Shown one piece after another: positions 23,176-34,069 of a stretch of DNA of 64,000 nt. Position 1 is the first letter of the stretch; every line of letters starts with the position of its first letter. Origin of the DNA: Thozetella sp. PMI_491 (taxonomy: Eukaryota > Ascomycota > Sordariomycetes > Chaetosphaeriales > Chaetosphaeriaceae); the NCBI GenBank assembly GCA_021432635.1, contig MU270044.1, positions 295,534 to 359,533 of the forward strand, in the 5' to 3' direction. The notes under the pieces are model-generated. The model ran no database searches. It saw only the letters and a list, made by a program, of their open reading frames with translations, and was not told where the DNA came from. The position numbers and the translations under genes were made by a program.

Positions 23176-24567
23176 CTATGCCATCCATATTGGCAGGAGT
23201 GTCTCTGTCCACTGCCACAGCAGCGATGAGTCGTGGGTGTGGAATGCAGCACCAGTCCAGAAGGTGCTTTTTTCTCCTTGCATGCTGTATAAGGCTTTGT
23301 AGAAGCCATTACGGATCGCATCCACGCCTACCGTGCATTGAAACGGCGTGTGGCTGTCAAAGATCAGGAACTCGGGCTCCGTCACCGGCACTCCCGCCGC
23401 CACCTGCACGCGTTTTACCTCCGCGACGATGTCCCGCTTGACGTCCTTGTCGGACATATAATACGGACTGCCATAGTAGACATGAAAGACATCCTTGATA
23501 GTACCCGTTGGGTAGATAACGTAGGCTTGTGGGAGGCGTGCCAGGCCCTGCACTTGATCAGGGTCCGAGTTGGCCCACACAACTGAGTTGTTTAGCCCAG
23601 TGTTAGTTACGAGGGAAGTCCAGTACGCCGAGCTGTTGAATTGGCCGAAGATGTTCCTCTCTTTGGCTCCGAGGTCCCAACCAGCGAGATTGCCCGTGTC
23701 GAGCTTGGGTGAGATGGACGAAATCAACTTCTTGGCCTTGATGAGCTTGTTTCCAGATGGCGTCGAGACCACCGCGGTAACGCCGTTCTCTGTTCGACGG
23801 AGGCTTACAACATGACTGCGAAGGAAAACATTCGAGCCGAGGAAGTCCTGTGCGGCCGAATAGAGCTCTGAGTTGTTGTTCCGTGCTGAGCTGAGATAGC
23901 CGTTGATGATTGATGCTTTGTTCACTAGACCGTAGTATTTGGCCACGTAGAGGGTGGTCTGGTCTAGAATATTGCCCTGGCACGGCGCGTTCTGAAAGAA
24001 GAAGTAGGCGATGTCCTCCAATCCGTACTTGGCAAGGTAATGACCGAGGGGCAGCAACAGGTCGTCCGGAACCGGATCAGGCAGGTCAAACCCGGTGGAT
24101 AGGTAAGGGAATCGAGCTAGAGATTCGAAATAGGCAAGGAGGGTGGTTACGTTCAATGTGTATGGGGTAGGCACAATCTGGCCTTTACGGAAGTTAACAA
24201 AGGCAGATGTTACGTATTGCCCCTCTACAGTTGCGAGCGGGATATCGAAGCGACCAAAGAATTGGCGAACCTCGGTAACGTTGTCGTAAATGTACACGCC
24301 AATATCGGTTGTGTTTCCAGAGACTGGGTCGATATAGGTATGTGTGCAGCCCCCCAGTCGATCCTCCTTTTCGATCAGGATGACGGACCGGTTGTAGTCT
24401 GTAAGTCGCACGGCAGCGTAAGTTCCGCTGGCCCCGCCACCCAACACAAGGAAATCTCGCGTCAACACGTCGTGAGGCCGATAATCCGACGCGCTGAACG
24501 AGATACCCAAAGTAGATGCATAGAGGAAGAATCCCACAGCGAGAAGGTTACGATTAAGCATTGTCAC
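23176..24567 (-). CDS. Secreted FAD-dependent oxidoreductase (amine-oxidase/CpaO type)
   Basis: Single-exon gene of 463 aa. An N-terminal hydrophobic segment (LLAVGFFLYASTLGISFSA) looks like a signal peptide. The Rossmann dinucleotide motif GGGASG is at 43-48, followed by LIEKEDRLGGCTHTY, the second FAD motif of the flavin amine-oxidase superfamily. The C-terminal part ends with WTGAAFHTHDSSLLWQWTE, where these proteins contact flavin. Several N-x-S/T sequons support secretion. Relatives are often annotated as beta-cyclopiazonate dehydrogenase, a flavoprotein of fungal alkaloid pathways, but substrates vary and most are uncharacterised. It lies 850 bp downstream of the MFS gene on the same strand, suggesting a tailoring or detoxifying role in a metabolite cluster (inference). 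Confidence 0.8.
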   Translation of the reverse strand: MTMLNRNLLAVGFFLYASTLGISFSASDYRPHDVLTRDFLVLGGGASGTYAAVRLTDYNRSVILIEKEDRLGGCTHTYIDPVSGNTTDIGVYIYDNVTEVRQFFGRFDIPLATVEGQYVTSAFVNFRKGQIVPTPYTLNVTTLLAYFESLARFPYLSTGFDLPDPVPDDLLLPLGHYLAKYGLEDIAYFFFQNAPCQGNILDQTTLYVAKYYGLVNKASIINGYLSSARNNNSELYSAAQDFLGSNVFLRSHVVSLRRTENGVTAVVSTPSGNKLIKAKKLISSISPKLDTGNLAGWDLGAKERNIFGQFNSSAYWTSLVTNTGLNNSVVWANSDPDQVQGLARLPQAYVIYPTGTIKDVFHVYYGSPYYMSDKDVKRDIVAEVKRVQVAAGVPVTEPEFLIFDSHTPFQCTVGVDAIRNGFYKALYSMQGEKSTFWTGAAFHTHDSSLLWQWTETLLPIWMA

Positions 24568-24633
24568 TAATAAAGTCGCTTCGCGGTCTTATGAGGGTTA
24601 TGTCGAACTGGCACTAGCACAGCAGGAACGGCC

Positions 24634-24641
24634 TTTATATA
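24634..24641 (-). promoter_or_regulatory. TATA box of the FAD oxidoreductase gene
   Basis: TATATAAA on the minus strand about 67 bp upstream of the start codon at 24567; good match and usual fungal spacing. Confidence 0.5.
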
Positions 24642-25419
24642 ATATCAAGGGACTAATTGGTTACGGTTAGACTTATTGGGTACCGAGGGACGATGGACAT
24701 TTGCTTAAATCTTTCAGACAAAACAATTTATGAACGGGACGCTAGCACAAGGTTCTGACATCTCTTCTATCTGTCGTGGCGAACCCTGGGTGGGGTAGCA
24801 TTACACTGGATCCCGAATTATCCGAAAGAGAAACCAACAGCCAGTGAAATGCCATCCGTTTCAAAAGATAAAGGTGGTGTGTCTACCTCCAGGCTGCGCT
24901 GGGACGCTCCTGCTTGGCCTCTCGGCTGCAGAAGGAATCCGCACGTGGGCAATATTCAGCCACCAACAACCTAGCCCCGGGGCACAGTCCACAGTCAGAT
25001 TTTGTTGGTATGTATAGAAAAGGTCTCACCAGACACGGAAACAATCGGTAAGCCAGTGTGCTAGGTACTTGCTATTGGTAGGAGACTTACGCATTTCAAG
25101 GAGCGTTCACAGTTCTAGCAAGCACACCCAGCTGTAGGTCAGCAAGCCCACCTAAGCACAAGCTGGATGACAACTATTGTGTAATTATGGGAAGTTCTCT
25201 AGACCTTTGGGCAGGAGAGGCAGTATAGATCGTTATCTCCAAGCTAGGCGAAAGACAGCCAGCCCGACTACTAAATATTGCGGAGACCAGAGACACTAGA
25301 GATACGATAACTGCGTTCAATGTGACCGTGAAAGCTAAAGGGATAACACCTATGTAATATAAATGGCTGTTGATCTTTTTTTGTTTCTAATATTGCTCAA
25401 ATACAGCAAGCAAAAGGAA
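24642..25419. other. Spacer, no gene seen
   Basis: Intergenic DNA between the MFS gene's 3' end and the promoter of the FAD oxidoreductase gene. No coding frame, repeat or RNA gene recognised. Confidence 0.4.
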
Positions 25420-27349
25420 TCAGTCTTGGCTCCTTAGCTCCGCTCCAGAGTTAGGAACCGGCCTTTTTTCGCGGAGATCGACCCAGCCCATGAACAGACA
25501 CGAAACAATCCCGAGCGCGGCAGTAGCTATGCCAATGTAGAAGACACGGTCGAGGCTCTGAGAAAATGCCTCCAGGACGCCCGGTAACTGGTCCGGGGGG
25601 AGGACTGCTTGGAAGCCGGTGGCGCCGAGGGCGATAATCTCCTCAGTGTTGACCAGGGGCGCATGCTTTGGGAGAGTGCTGCGGAGACCTGCGTCGAAAA
25701 CGGTGTTGGCGACAGTGAGGAAGATGGCGTTGCCGAGCGTCTGCGCAAACATAACGAGCGAGGTTCCTGTTGAGATCTCAGACGCCTCGCATTGTGCCTG
25801 GATAGAGACCAATGGCTGCAGCAAAGACCAAGGTTAGCTCCCAGTGCCTTATACTGCATCCTAAGTGGTATGGTGGATGTCTCACTGCTTGGACGGCAAA
25901 GCCGCGTCCCAGACCCTGGAGAACCTCGAATCCGATCCACATACTCGTAGGTGTGTTTGGCGTAAATAGCGTGAAGAGACCTGTGCCAATAGTCGCCAAA
26001 ACGGCTCCAAGAATAGCAAAGGGGATAGCGTAACCTATTTTCTGCACTGGCAACAGTTAGCAATGAGGACTTGTCACCCGCACAAATAAGAAAGACATAG
26101 AAGGTGGACAACAATACAACGAGCCTACTTGATACACCTCCGAAAACGGCACCTAGTAGCTGGCCTAGGATAGCGGGGAGAATATCGACTCCTGACTCGA
26201 ATGGTGAAGCATTCCTAACGGCTTGAAAGTATATTGGCAGATAGTAGGCGGTGATTATCTGCGTGGTCATGATCAGCAGGGCGGTTAACGCGCTAGCCCA
26301 TACGGCCTGTCTGCTGACAATGGAGATCGGCACAAGGCTTTTGTCACCTAGGCGCCTTATCCATTCAGTAAACACTGCAAATGTAGCCACGGAACCAACC
26401 AACAGACCGATGACTATGGCCGAATCCCAAGGAAGCGTTGCGCCGCCATACTGCAAAGCTAAGAGCAGCTGGATGACGGCACCGGAGAAAAGGACAAAGC
26501 CGCCGAGATCAAGCTCGAGGTGAATATTAGCGAGAACTGTCAGGGGCGGTGCCTTGACGATTTGGTCGGGAATAGAAACAAAGAATAGATATAGCGCGAC
26601 GATAGTGCCGAGGGGCAGGTTGACGTAGAAGCACCAGCGCCAGGTTGTGTATCCTGTAAAAGCACCGCCAACAAGGGGTCCGCATACCACACCGGTCTCG
26701 GCGACGCCCATTAAGACGCCGATCAAGGCTGGCTGCTTATGCAGCGGCACGGTCGTACCGATAATAGTCATAGCGCCGTTAATCAGACCGGCACCACCCA
26801 GGCCGGCTACAGCGCGCCCGACAATCAGCATCTGTGAGGAGGTGGCCACACCACAAAGGAGTGACCCTAGTTCAAATAGACCGAAGAGGCATAGGTAAGT
26901 CCATTTGGTGCGGAACTTGTTGTACAGCTTGCCCGAAAGTAGCTGCATGACGGAGAAAGCCAACAGGTAGGCGCTTCCATACCAACCAACATCGCTAAGC
27001 GAGTGGAATTCGTCTGTGATTTTCTGCAAAATGACCTATCAGCCGCAGGTAGCGTGTAGGAAGGCGGCGCAGGTAGATAACGAGAGAAGGGAGAAGGGGA
27101 GCCCACTGGGATGGCCGTCGACATAATTGAGGTGTCCAGAAGCATCAGGAAGGTCACCGAGGTGATGGCGGTGATGACAAGGCTCAGCTTTAGCCCCTTC
27201 AAGTGGCTCGGGCGCTCCACAGCGGTACCGTTCGTCCTAGGCGCCCTCGTTTCTTTTTGGTCCGATCTCTCCACATCTTTTACTGCAATGTCGTATACTT
27301 CTGACGATACCGGGGACTGCGCCGATTTTTGTACATGAGCGGCGGGCAT
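25420..27349 (-). CDS. MFS drug/metabolite exporter (DHA2-like, 14 TM)
   Basis: Four exons (27349-27107, 27023-26129, 26046-25886, 25815-25420) encode 564 aa. After a polar cytosolic N-terminus, TM1 ends in FLMLLDTSIMSTAIP, the LDxTIVxxALP motif of DHA2 transporters. Motif A appears as GKLYNKFRTKW, and motif C as GVAETGVVCGPLVGGAF in TM5. About 14 hydrophobic helices can be read in total. The protein resembles AflT-like efflux pumps common in fungal secondary-metabolite clusters; a plasma-membrane location and proton-driven export are expected from the family. The third exon starts at a TGCAG preceded by CCAG; an alternative acceptor three bases later breaks the frame. It is divergent from a P450 at 28187 and upstream of the FAD oxidoreductase on the same strand. 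Confidence 0.9.
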
Positions 27350-28186
27350 TGTTGTTCTTCGGTAGAGAAAGACAAGGGCTTGGAAAGGGGGATCAGGCTA
27401 ACAGCTCGTGCGGAGCGAAGAATGAAAGTAAACGTGGTGCCCTAGACGGGATATCATAACTACGATGAGTGGATTTGTGCTACATAGCTGAAAGAGTGGC
27501 ACAGTGCATAAGCTATCAGAAATCTACCAATTTCGTCTACTTAACGGTAGATTGATATGAATGGGCAAAAGTGCTGTTGTCCTTACCGCGTCAAAGTTCA
27601 GATAAGCGAGATTGGTACGGCTAGTGGGCCGTGGAATAAAAGGACCGAATGTTGGTTCGGTGTGGTGTAGAGGCTGAACGAAACTTGGCACCACGTGTGC
27701 TGGAGCTAGGCTGACGACTTTTGCATTCTTGCGGCGTGAACTGTGGGTGGTACAAACACATTTTCCTATATAGGAAATACCGAGGACATATGAACAAAAT
27801 GGATATTGACGGATCAGCTAATAGGAGAGGAGAAGAGCAACATAGTCCCAGCACATGAGATGCCGGAGAGCAAACGTTTGTCAATCCTTCAGGAGGAGGC
27901 GTCGAAGAGAACCGTGAAATAACGGGAAGAAGAGATCACATGGAGGGGGAAGGCGTGAGGGGGGCAAGTTGTGGCAGCTGGGACTATCGTAATAGGCCAC
28001 TTTCCATAGTCCTGCGATAAGGCAGAGGCTTGTATCGAATATCAAAGGGTAGCCAGACTGCAAAGCACTTGTTTATTTCGCGTCAAAGTCTACTTTTTCT
28101 CCTCCAACCCATTTTCTTCCACCGCTGATACTAGTCTATTGCATCGGAATCCTATTAGCTGAGACCACTGTGCAACTCCAACCAGA
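27350..28186. promoter_or_regulatory. Shared divergent promoter, MFS and P450
   Basis: An 837-bp region separates the start codons of a head-to-head transporter and P450. Such pairs are common in fungal clusters and allow co-regulation. No coding frame is supported inside. I could not assign a specific regulator site. Confidence 0.45.
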
Positions 28187-29924
28187 ATGGGGATTCCGAC
28201 GCCTGGCATGGTCCGCGAGACCTTTCAAGCGCTTATTGGTAACATCAACTCTTCAATGACATTTACCGTCGTCGCTGGCCTCTTCATACTGCTAGCGCTT
28301 GTTTCCTCGGCCTCTATCCCCTCCAAAAAGGTCCTTCCCGGCATTCCGGAGCTCAAAGGGATACCAATTCTGGGCGCCGCCCCGATATACCTTAAATACG
28401 GCATGCCCGAGCTGCTCAGCCGACTTATTGCTATCGGTACCGATGGCATCTCCTACGCAAATGTCGTGAACAATGTTTTAGTCTCGGTCCACGACCCTGC
28501 CATGGTCCGTGAAGTATTGGCTTATCCCGAGGATATTGCCTCTCGGTAAGCTCAGATCTATCCTTCCTTTGTTGTCCTCCTCGGCGTATAAACCGCCCAT
28601 TGCTGAACGTAACTAGAGAAGGAAACGTCGAACGCATGAGCTGGTCTCCCTTCTGGACCCTAAGGAGACTGATTGGGCACTCTCTCTTCAACTATGTTGG
28701 TCCAGAGACAAGCCATCAGCGCAACGTCTTCATTCGGGAGTTCAATGCCAACAAAGCCAATGCTGAAAAGTTCATCATGATGACCAAGATTGCTCACGAG
28801 CATGCCTACATCTTGACTGGAGAGGCACAGTCGGCGGAAGTTGACGATATTCGATATTCTGCTGATAATTTCGCTATTGCCTTGTGGGGTGAGACTCTAT
28901 ATGGGAACCCCGAGCATCACGTTGGTGGAAAGGTGTTGAGTCTTTCGCGGACCATCGTAGACCTGGCGGGAAACCCTTGGCCTTCGGTTTGGTATTCGTT
29001 ACAACTCTACCTCAACATGGTGAATCCAGGAGATCCCACCCGTTCCGAGTCCAGGATCCGATCTAGGGTGTACGAGGTTGTCAAGAGAAACATCATCAGG
29101 CTCGAGGAATACGAGCGGGAAAATCCCGAGGCCCCCTTGAAGACGATCCGTACCCTTTCCGTAATGACTGGTGGTGGTCGAAGCGGTCCCCTTTCCGAGT
29201 TTGCCTCAGAGTTTACCAACCTTAATATCTTCGGTTAGTCGATCCTTAGTTACGCTTTGTTTAGTCGATTAACACTGATATATTGCAGGAGGGCACCACA
29301 GCATTGGGTTAGATGTCACTTGGGCTCTAATCGAGCTTAGTAAACATCCTAACTGCTTGGCTAAGCTTATGACGGAGATTAACTCGGTCGACATTGAAGA
29401 TTTTGCCTCGGTCAACTCCAAAATGCCGTATCTAGACGCCGTTCTAATGGAGATAAATCGCCTACATCCTACTGTTCACGCTACCCTCCGTGTCATTAAC
29501 CGAGACACCAAGCTTGCCTCAAGCCCAAAGCCCGTAACTCTCAAAGCTGGAATGTTGATCTATCTTTCCTATCTACATATCCATACCTCTGAAAGTTATT
29601 GGGGCCCTACCGCCCTCGACTTTGACCCCGATAGGTTTCTAGGCGGGTATGACAAAAGCAAGCCTTTCATGGCGTTTGGATACGGCCCCCGTAACTGCGT
29701 GAGTCCTTTCTTCGTCCTCCCTAAATAAAGAAAGGAGCAAAAGACTTATACTATCAAAATATGCTCAGGTGGGATACCGATTTGCTATACTGGCCGCAAA
29801 AGTGTACCTGGCGACACTTCTCAATGTGTATCGGGTGGATGTCAAAGACCACGATCATGTGGTGAAGCTTGGCACGCTTCTGGAAACCACCAAGCCAGTG
29901 GCCGTTAAGGTCACTCGCCGTTAG
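28187..29924 (+). CDS. Cytochrome P450 with atypical I-helix
   Basis: Four exons (28187-28545, 28617-29233, 29289-29698, 29769-29924) encode 513 aa. An N-terminal anchor (FTVVAGLFILLALVSSA) precedes the hinge LPGIPELKGIPILG. The C-helix is WSPFWTLRRLIGHSLF. ExxR is MEINRLHP. The heme loop FMAFGYGPRNCVGYRFAIL places the ligand at Cys462, spanning intron 3. The I-helix reads NIFGGHHSIGLDVTWALIEL: where most P450s have (A/G)Gx(D/E)T(T/S), this has G-G-H-H-S-I, so the acid-threonine pair for oxygen activation is replaced. Such enzymes may use a different proton relay or do non-monooxygenase chemistry (inference). It is divergent from the MFS gene and probably belongs to the same cluster. Confidence 0.9.
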
Positions 29925-31061
29925 TAAATGTGTCGAAGGCTTACAACTGATCTCATTCCACGTAGTTGACGTTGAGGTACGAAAGTACCTGTCGCGTATT
30001 ATTAGCTTGGCCCGACCATATTGTGCCGCAGGTATAAGAAAAGGATGGCTACGACATTGTCTACCGCCCGCTCTGACTCAACCTAGACGTTACTAAGCTC
30101 TGGGACTTTCTTGTCGATCTATTGACCTTAGTTTAGGGTTAGTTGCTTCATATGTTGCTACCGATTCTACCTGCTGTGGCTCCGGCTCTGGCTCGTCTGT
30201 TTCTGGTGTCTGCTTTCACCTTCTGGTGCCGAAATAATGGGGTGTCGAAGATTCCCGTAGTGCGACCTAATATTCGACTGGTTTCAAGAGAGTTTTGGGC
30301 ACTTGCTAGAATCGCGGGTACAAATCTGCTGTACAGTGCTCGCAAACAGGCCCCCTAAGACTCGGTGTCGATATTCGGGCGTCACGTCGTGCTTTGACGG
30401 CTTCTAGGCCAAGCACATATGGCTTCATTCACTTTGTCGTGAGTTCTTACCGACAGGCGAGTGTAGAAGGAAGGAGAACGAAACTTGCACAGTAAAGGGG
30501 CAATTTCAACTGTGAGGAAGCCGGATCCTCGTGATGGCCGTACTTCATACTAAACTATATACAAGGCTGTATCAAGGAAGTGGCAAAGTAGGTAAATATC
30601 TTACATACCTAGCTAGTAAGAGACCGTGGTCTGACCTAGGTCAGGGATCCTTCCCAGTCAACAAGATAGCCGAGCTAGAGCTTTTCTTGGCAGCCACGGT
30701 GGTGCTTTGCTGCCGGTACTCACAAGAATGAGCATCGCTTACTATACTGCGATGTAATTATAGTGCAGGCGTATAAGTCTTGATTTAAAAATTGCGCCAC
30801 GAGTTAAGCCTCACGCTTCAGCTAGTCCCCACGCTGGCAGATTGAGAAATTAAGGTATGAAATAAGACCCCGAAGATAGTCGTGTCTCTAACCATTTCTT
30901 CAGTAGCCCTCGCTTTCTCTTCTCAGCGACTAGAATGAGCTTGAGACACACTATAAAGCACGAGTTTCTTGTGAAAAGAATTGTCACCGACTTCCCAATT
31001 CCTACAACGGATGCTTATTGACTTGTGGGTACGATGCGATGTAGGATTAGGAATGTCTTGT
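29925..31061. other. 1.1-kb spacer, no supported gene
   Basis: The flanking genes are convergent. An open frame at 30143-30358 has a hydrophobic start but no family resemblance, and another at 30531-30731 also lacks support. No repeat or RNA gene seen. Confidence 0.35.
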
Positions 31062-32275
31062 CTAGTCTACGGTAGGGGTCACAGTAATTGTGGTATAAAC
31101 AAACTGCTCGTATAACCGAGTGGATGTCACCGGAGGGGGTGTGAGGGTGAACTGCGAGACGATCAGGTGTGTACAGGTGCTCGTGCTGATACTGTTGACG
31201 TAAATGGTAGTTGAGCCGTACGGCGGATAAGTATAATCGGGGTGAGCGATGGTAGGGGTGGCAACGGCTCGTTCCTTGAGCTTCAATAACTCCGGCCAGT
31301 CGTCACTGTCGTCGGTCAAATCGATGGCTCCACTTGCACCGAGGGCGAGGGAGCCCTCGGGAGGCGACACGACCTCGCCCTCTTCTTCCCTTTCTGAGGC
31401 TCCTCGGGCAGCAAGCACGGCAGTGGGCACTGGCGACGCGGTACCGCCTAGCCTCTTCGGAGTGCCCACAATCAGCGGAGCAGGTGGCGGCGTGGTAGTG
31501 GTCGATGCTGTAACTTTCACCGTGGTCGTACAGGTCCACGTCCGCGTCCCCGTAGCGATCTGCACAAGACTAGTACTGACCGGAAGCGTGCGCGTGCTTG
31601 ACGTCGTTGCCGTATAAAACACTATTGTCTCCGGCACCATCGTTGTCTTGGCAAGCGCCGTGTTGATTACGTACACTGGCGTAGTCTTAGCCGACGTCAT
31701 GTAAAACATGTAGCCGGCGATGCTCACGTCGGCGCCTGTCGGTGCCACAAAATTAATGGTTTGGTAGCCACGGCCCATCGAGCTAGCCGGCAGGCTCGGG
31801 CAGGCGACCTTCCAGTTGCCCGCATTGATGCTCGCAGCAGGGATTGGGTCGCATTTGTAGACGTCAGCGTAGAGGTATGTCTGACTAGGCAAGGTCGACC
31901 ATTGCGAGAGCGTGACCATTGGCGTGATCGAGTAGGCCTTGCCGGAGATGGAGGGCGCAATGGTGCATTTGGCCCAGCTCGAGGGACTCTGGACCACTAC
32001 GTCGTTGGTTGGTAAGCATTATACAGTACGGTACCTTTGCGCCTGTTCATGCCTCAGGCGATAGATTGCAACTAGGGAGGAAGTGTACCCGGACTCAGGT
32101 GGGCCGCCGAGCCAGGATCGGGATACTCACAAGTACTCAAGCTACAGGATGTGACGCCGAAGTAATTGGTATTCGTGGACGCATAGGCGAGCTCCGCGAT
32201 GGTCGTAGTAGTTGAGGATATGGTTACTACCCGCGGCAACGCCGGGATGGTAACGAAGCAGGTAAGCAACACCAT
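31062..32275 (-). CDS. Secreted Thr/Pro-rich protein, uncharacterised
   Basis: Two exons (32275-32131 and 31996-31062, intron 134 bp) encode 359 aa. I take the Met at 32275 as the start because it opens a short hydrophobic signal (VLLTCFVTIPALPRVV) and the preceding residues are unlike a protein N-terminus. The middle contains a Cys-bearing domain (YLYADVYKCDPIPAAS, WKVACPSLPASSMGRGYQ) that may bind a ligand. It is followed by Thr-rich blocks (YTATTSSTRTLPVSTSLV), an acidic stretch (DLTDDSDDW) and a further Thr/Tyr/Pro tail. Composition fits a wall or extracellular protein with O-glycosylated linkers. I do not recognise the family and see no clear GPI tail. Confidence 0.55.
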
Positions 32276-33009
32276 GTTGGCAGCAGCTAGGGATCGGTCG
32301 AGTAGAGGTAGTGAACGGACGATGTACGGCGCCAAGGATAGATACCCAAAAAGAGTGGACGGGAGAGGCGGTGCGCGAAACCTCGCCGACCTAGGCAAAA
32401 GAACGTGGGATGGCGTCGATAGCAAGCGATGGCGAGCTTGGAGGGAAAGGCTACCAAGTTAAAAGCGCAGCCGTTGCAGCCCCCTATTTACGTGCATCGC
32501 GGGAGCGCCATTACGGAAAATACGGCTGTCAGACAAGGATGGGAGCGGAGGGTGGTTGAGCCGCAGAGCTGAAAAGATATGACAAAAGCGCGCATGCGCC
32601 TCACCCTCCCCTTGGACTCAATGCATCCCTGGCTTATTTAAATGCTGGATGGAGCTGCTGTTGCTATCTCAAATTTAGAAAGTTGCCTTGCAAATTGCTT
32701 TGGGCGCTTCTCCGAAATTCGGATGTAACCGAGAAGCCGTCGCGATACAATATATCGTACTGCTATTATACCACAACAAAATCACCCTGTTTAATCCTTA
32801 AAAATAAAAATAAAAATAAAATATATCACCGCGATCGGAACTTATTATACCGCATTTGGTTATAATTTTAATATGCCACAGTTGCATAGTCTCGGAGTCT
32901 GGGCCTAGTCTTCATCTGACAGCTGTTTGTCGGAGTCAGATTTGGCTCGGGTGCTCTCCATTCCGTCTGCCAACTGGTCTGGCCCCGTGACGCTGCATCA
33001 CCCTATTTG
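32276..33009. other. Spacer with promoter of the Thr-rich protein gene
   Basis: Intergenic sequence with a short AAATAAAAATAAAAATAAAA run near 32800. No gene recognised. Confidence 0.35.
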
Positions 33010-33592
33010 CTAGGTAAAGATGAAACGGGGCATATACGCTCGCCCGCCCATGGCGTAGTTGCCTGCGCCGTATGAGACTCCGACGATGCTACTACCATGA
33101 GGTACCCTGGAGCAGCTTACAGCAGAGACGAGCGGTGCACCCGCCTCGATGATGCCTGTATGCTCTGCTTTTGGGCCTACCATGAAGCCAGTGACATTGT
33201 GAAAGAAGATGATGGGACAAAGTCTGTGAATGGAAGACACGGTTAGTAGATGGTTGGTAGGGCCACCGCAGGACGTCTGAGGGGTGGAAGAGTCTAGGAA
33301 TGGATACCGCGGAGGCAAAGCTGACATACTCTTTGCTGCACAGACGGATGAAATGGGCGCCCTTGACGGCCTCGTTGGGGTGGATGACGGGTCCCTAATT
33401 AAACACGATCCCGATGCGAAAGCCGTAGATGTGCGCAAAGGCTGTTAATAAGTTTGGACTATATTTGGGCTTGAATATGGCCAACCGCGAGCCGTCAACT
33501 ATGCGCAGCAACACCTCGGGGAGGGAAGACGCTTCTGTATGTCCGGATTCACGATAGAAAGGAGATCTAGAGGCTACGTAGTATTTAAACAA
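33010..33592 (-). pseudogene. Acyl-CoA carboxylase carboxyltransferase (MCC beta-like) pseudogene
   Basis: Fragments of the biotin-dependent carboxyltransferase beta subunit are recognisable. LLRIVDGSRLAIFKPKYS and [14 protein letters not shown] lie at 33395-33592, then [19 protein letters not shown], and after an intron [18 protein letters not shown] and [18 protein letters not shown], the oxyanion-forming glycine regions of methylcrotonoyl-CoA carboxylase-like enzymes. An in-frame TAG falls at 33396-33398, where the family has Asn or Gln, and another TAG at 33010-33012, where it has Trp (FTW). Only about 170 of the usual 500-plus residues remain. Both stops can arise by C-to-T change in a CpA context on one strand or the other, the RIP pattern. 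It cannot encode an active enzyme. Confidence 0.75.
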
Positions 33593-34069
33593 CGCCCTTA
33601 ATGACGGTTAGCAGGCGTAAAATAACCATCATGGCACAAGATTGGCCTTTCTTAGTGTCGGGGGTGAGTATAAGCCTTAACATTGCCAAACTAGCTTTAA
33701 GATTTCTCTCGTACAGATAAAACTTGAAAAATCCCATTAAGCTTTTCCTTTTTCTCAAAGAAATCCCCCCAGAAATCCAAGACCACCCCCTTTTCACTTT
33801 TGTATCCCTAATCTTTTTAAAAGTGTTACTTTGAAAATTATCTATAAGTTTTATCTCTTCTTTTTCTATAAGCTTTACTCTTTATTCTCTTGGATTCTAG
33901 CGTCGTACAGACCACTTTTCTTTCAGCTCTACTAAACCTGTCCATATACTTAGGTTAGGAACGATTTACAGCGCTTAGCACCTGTATGTAACCGCAGGCC
34001 TTACTGCCTCTTCTATTTATCAGATTTATATAATAACTACGTCTTTTTCTCGTATCATGTCCAAATCTG
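33593..34069. other. AT-rich spacer, no gene seen
   Basis: Very AT-rich sequence with pyrimidine-rich tracts around 33840-33900. No coding frame recognised. Confidence 0.4.

Noticed and set aside
30143-30358. Hydrophobic 71-codon plus-strand frame downstream of the third P450
   Set aside because: No family match, not in frame with the P450, and no promoter or splice evidence.
31249-31617. Plus-strand frame of 122 codons
   Set aside because: Antisense to the Thr-rich secreted protein gene, whose two-exon model with a signal peptide is better supported.
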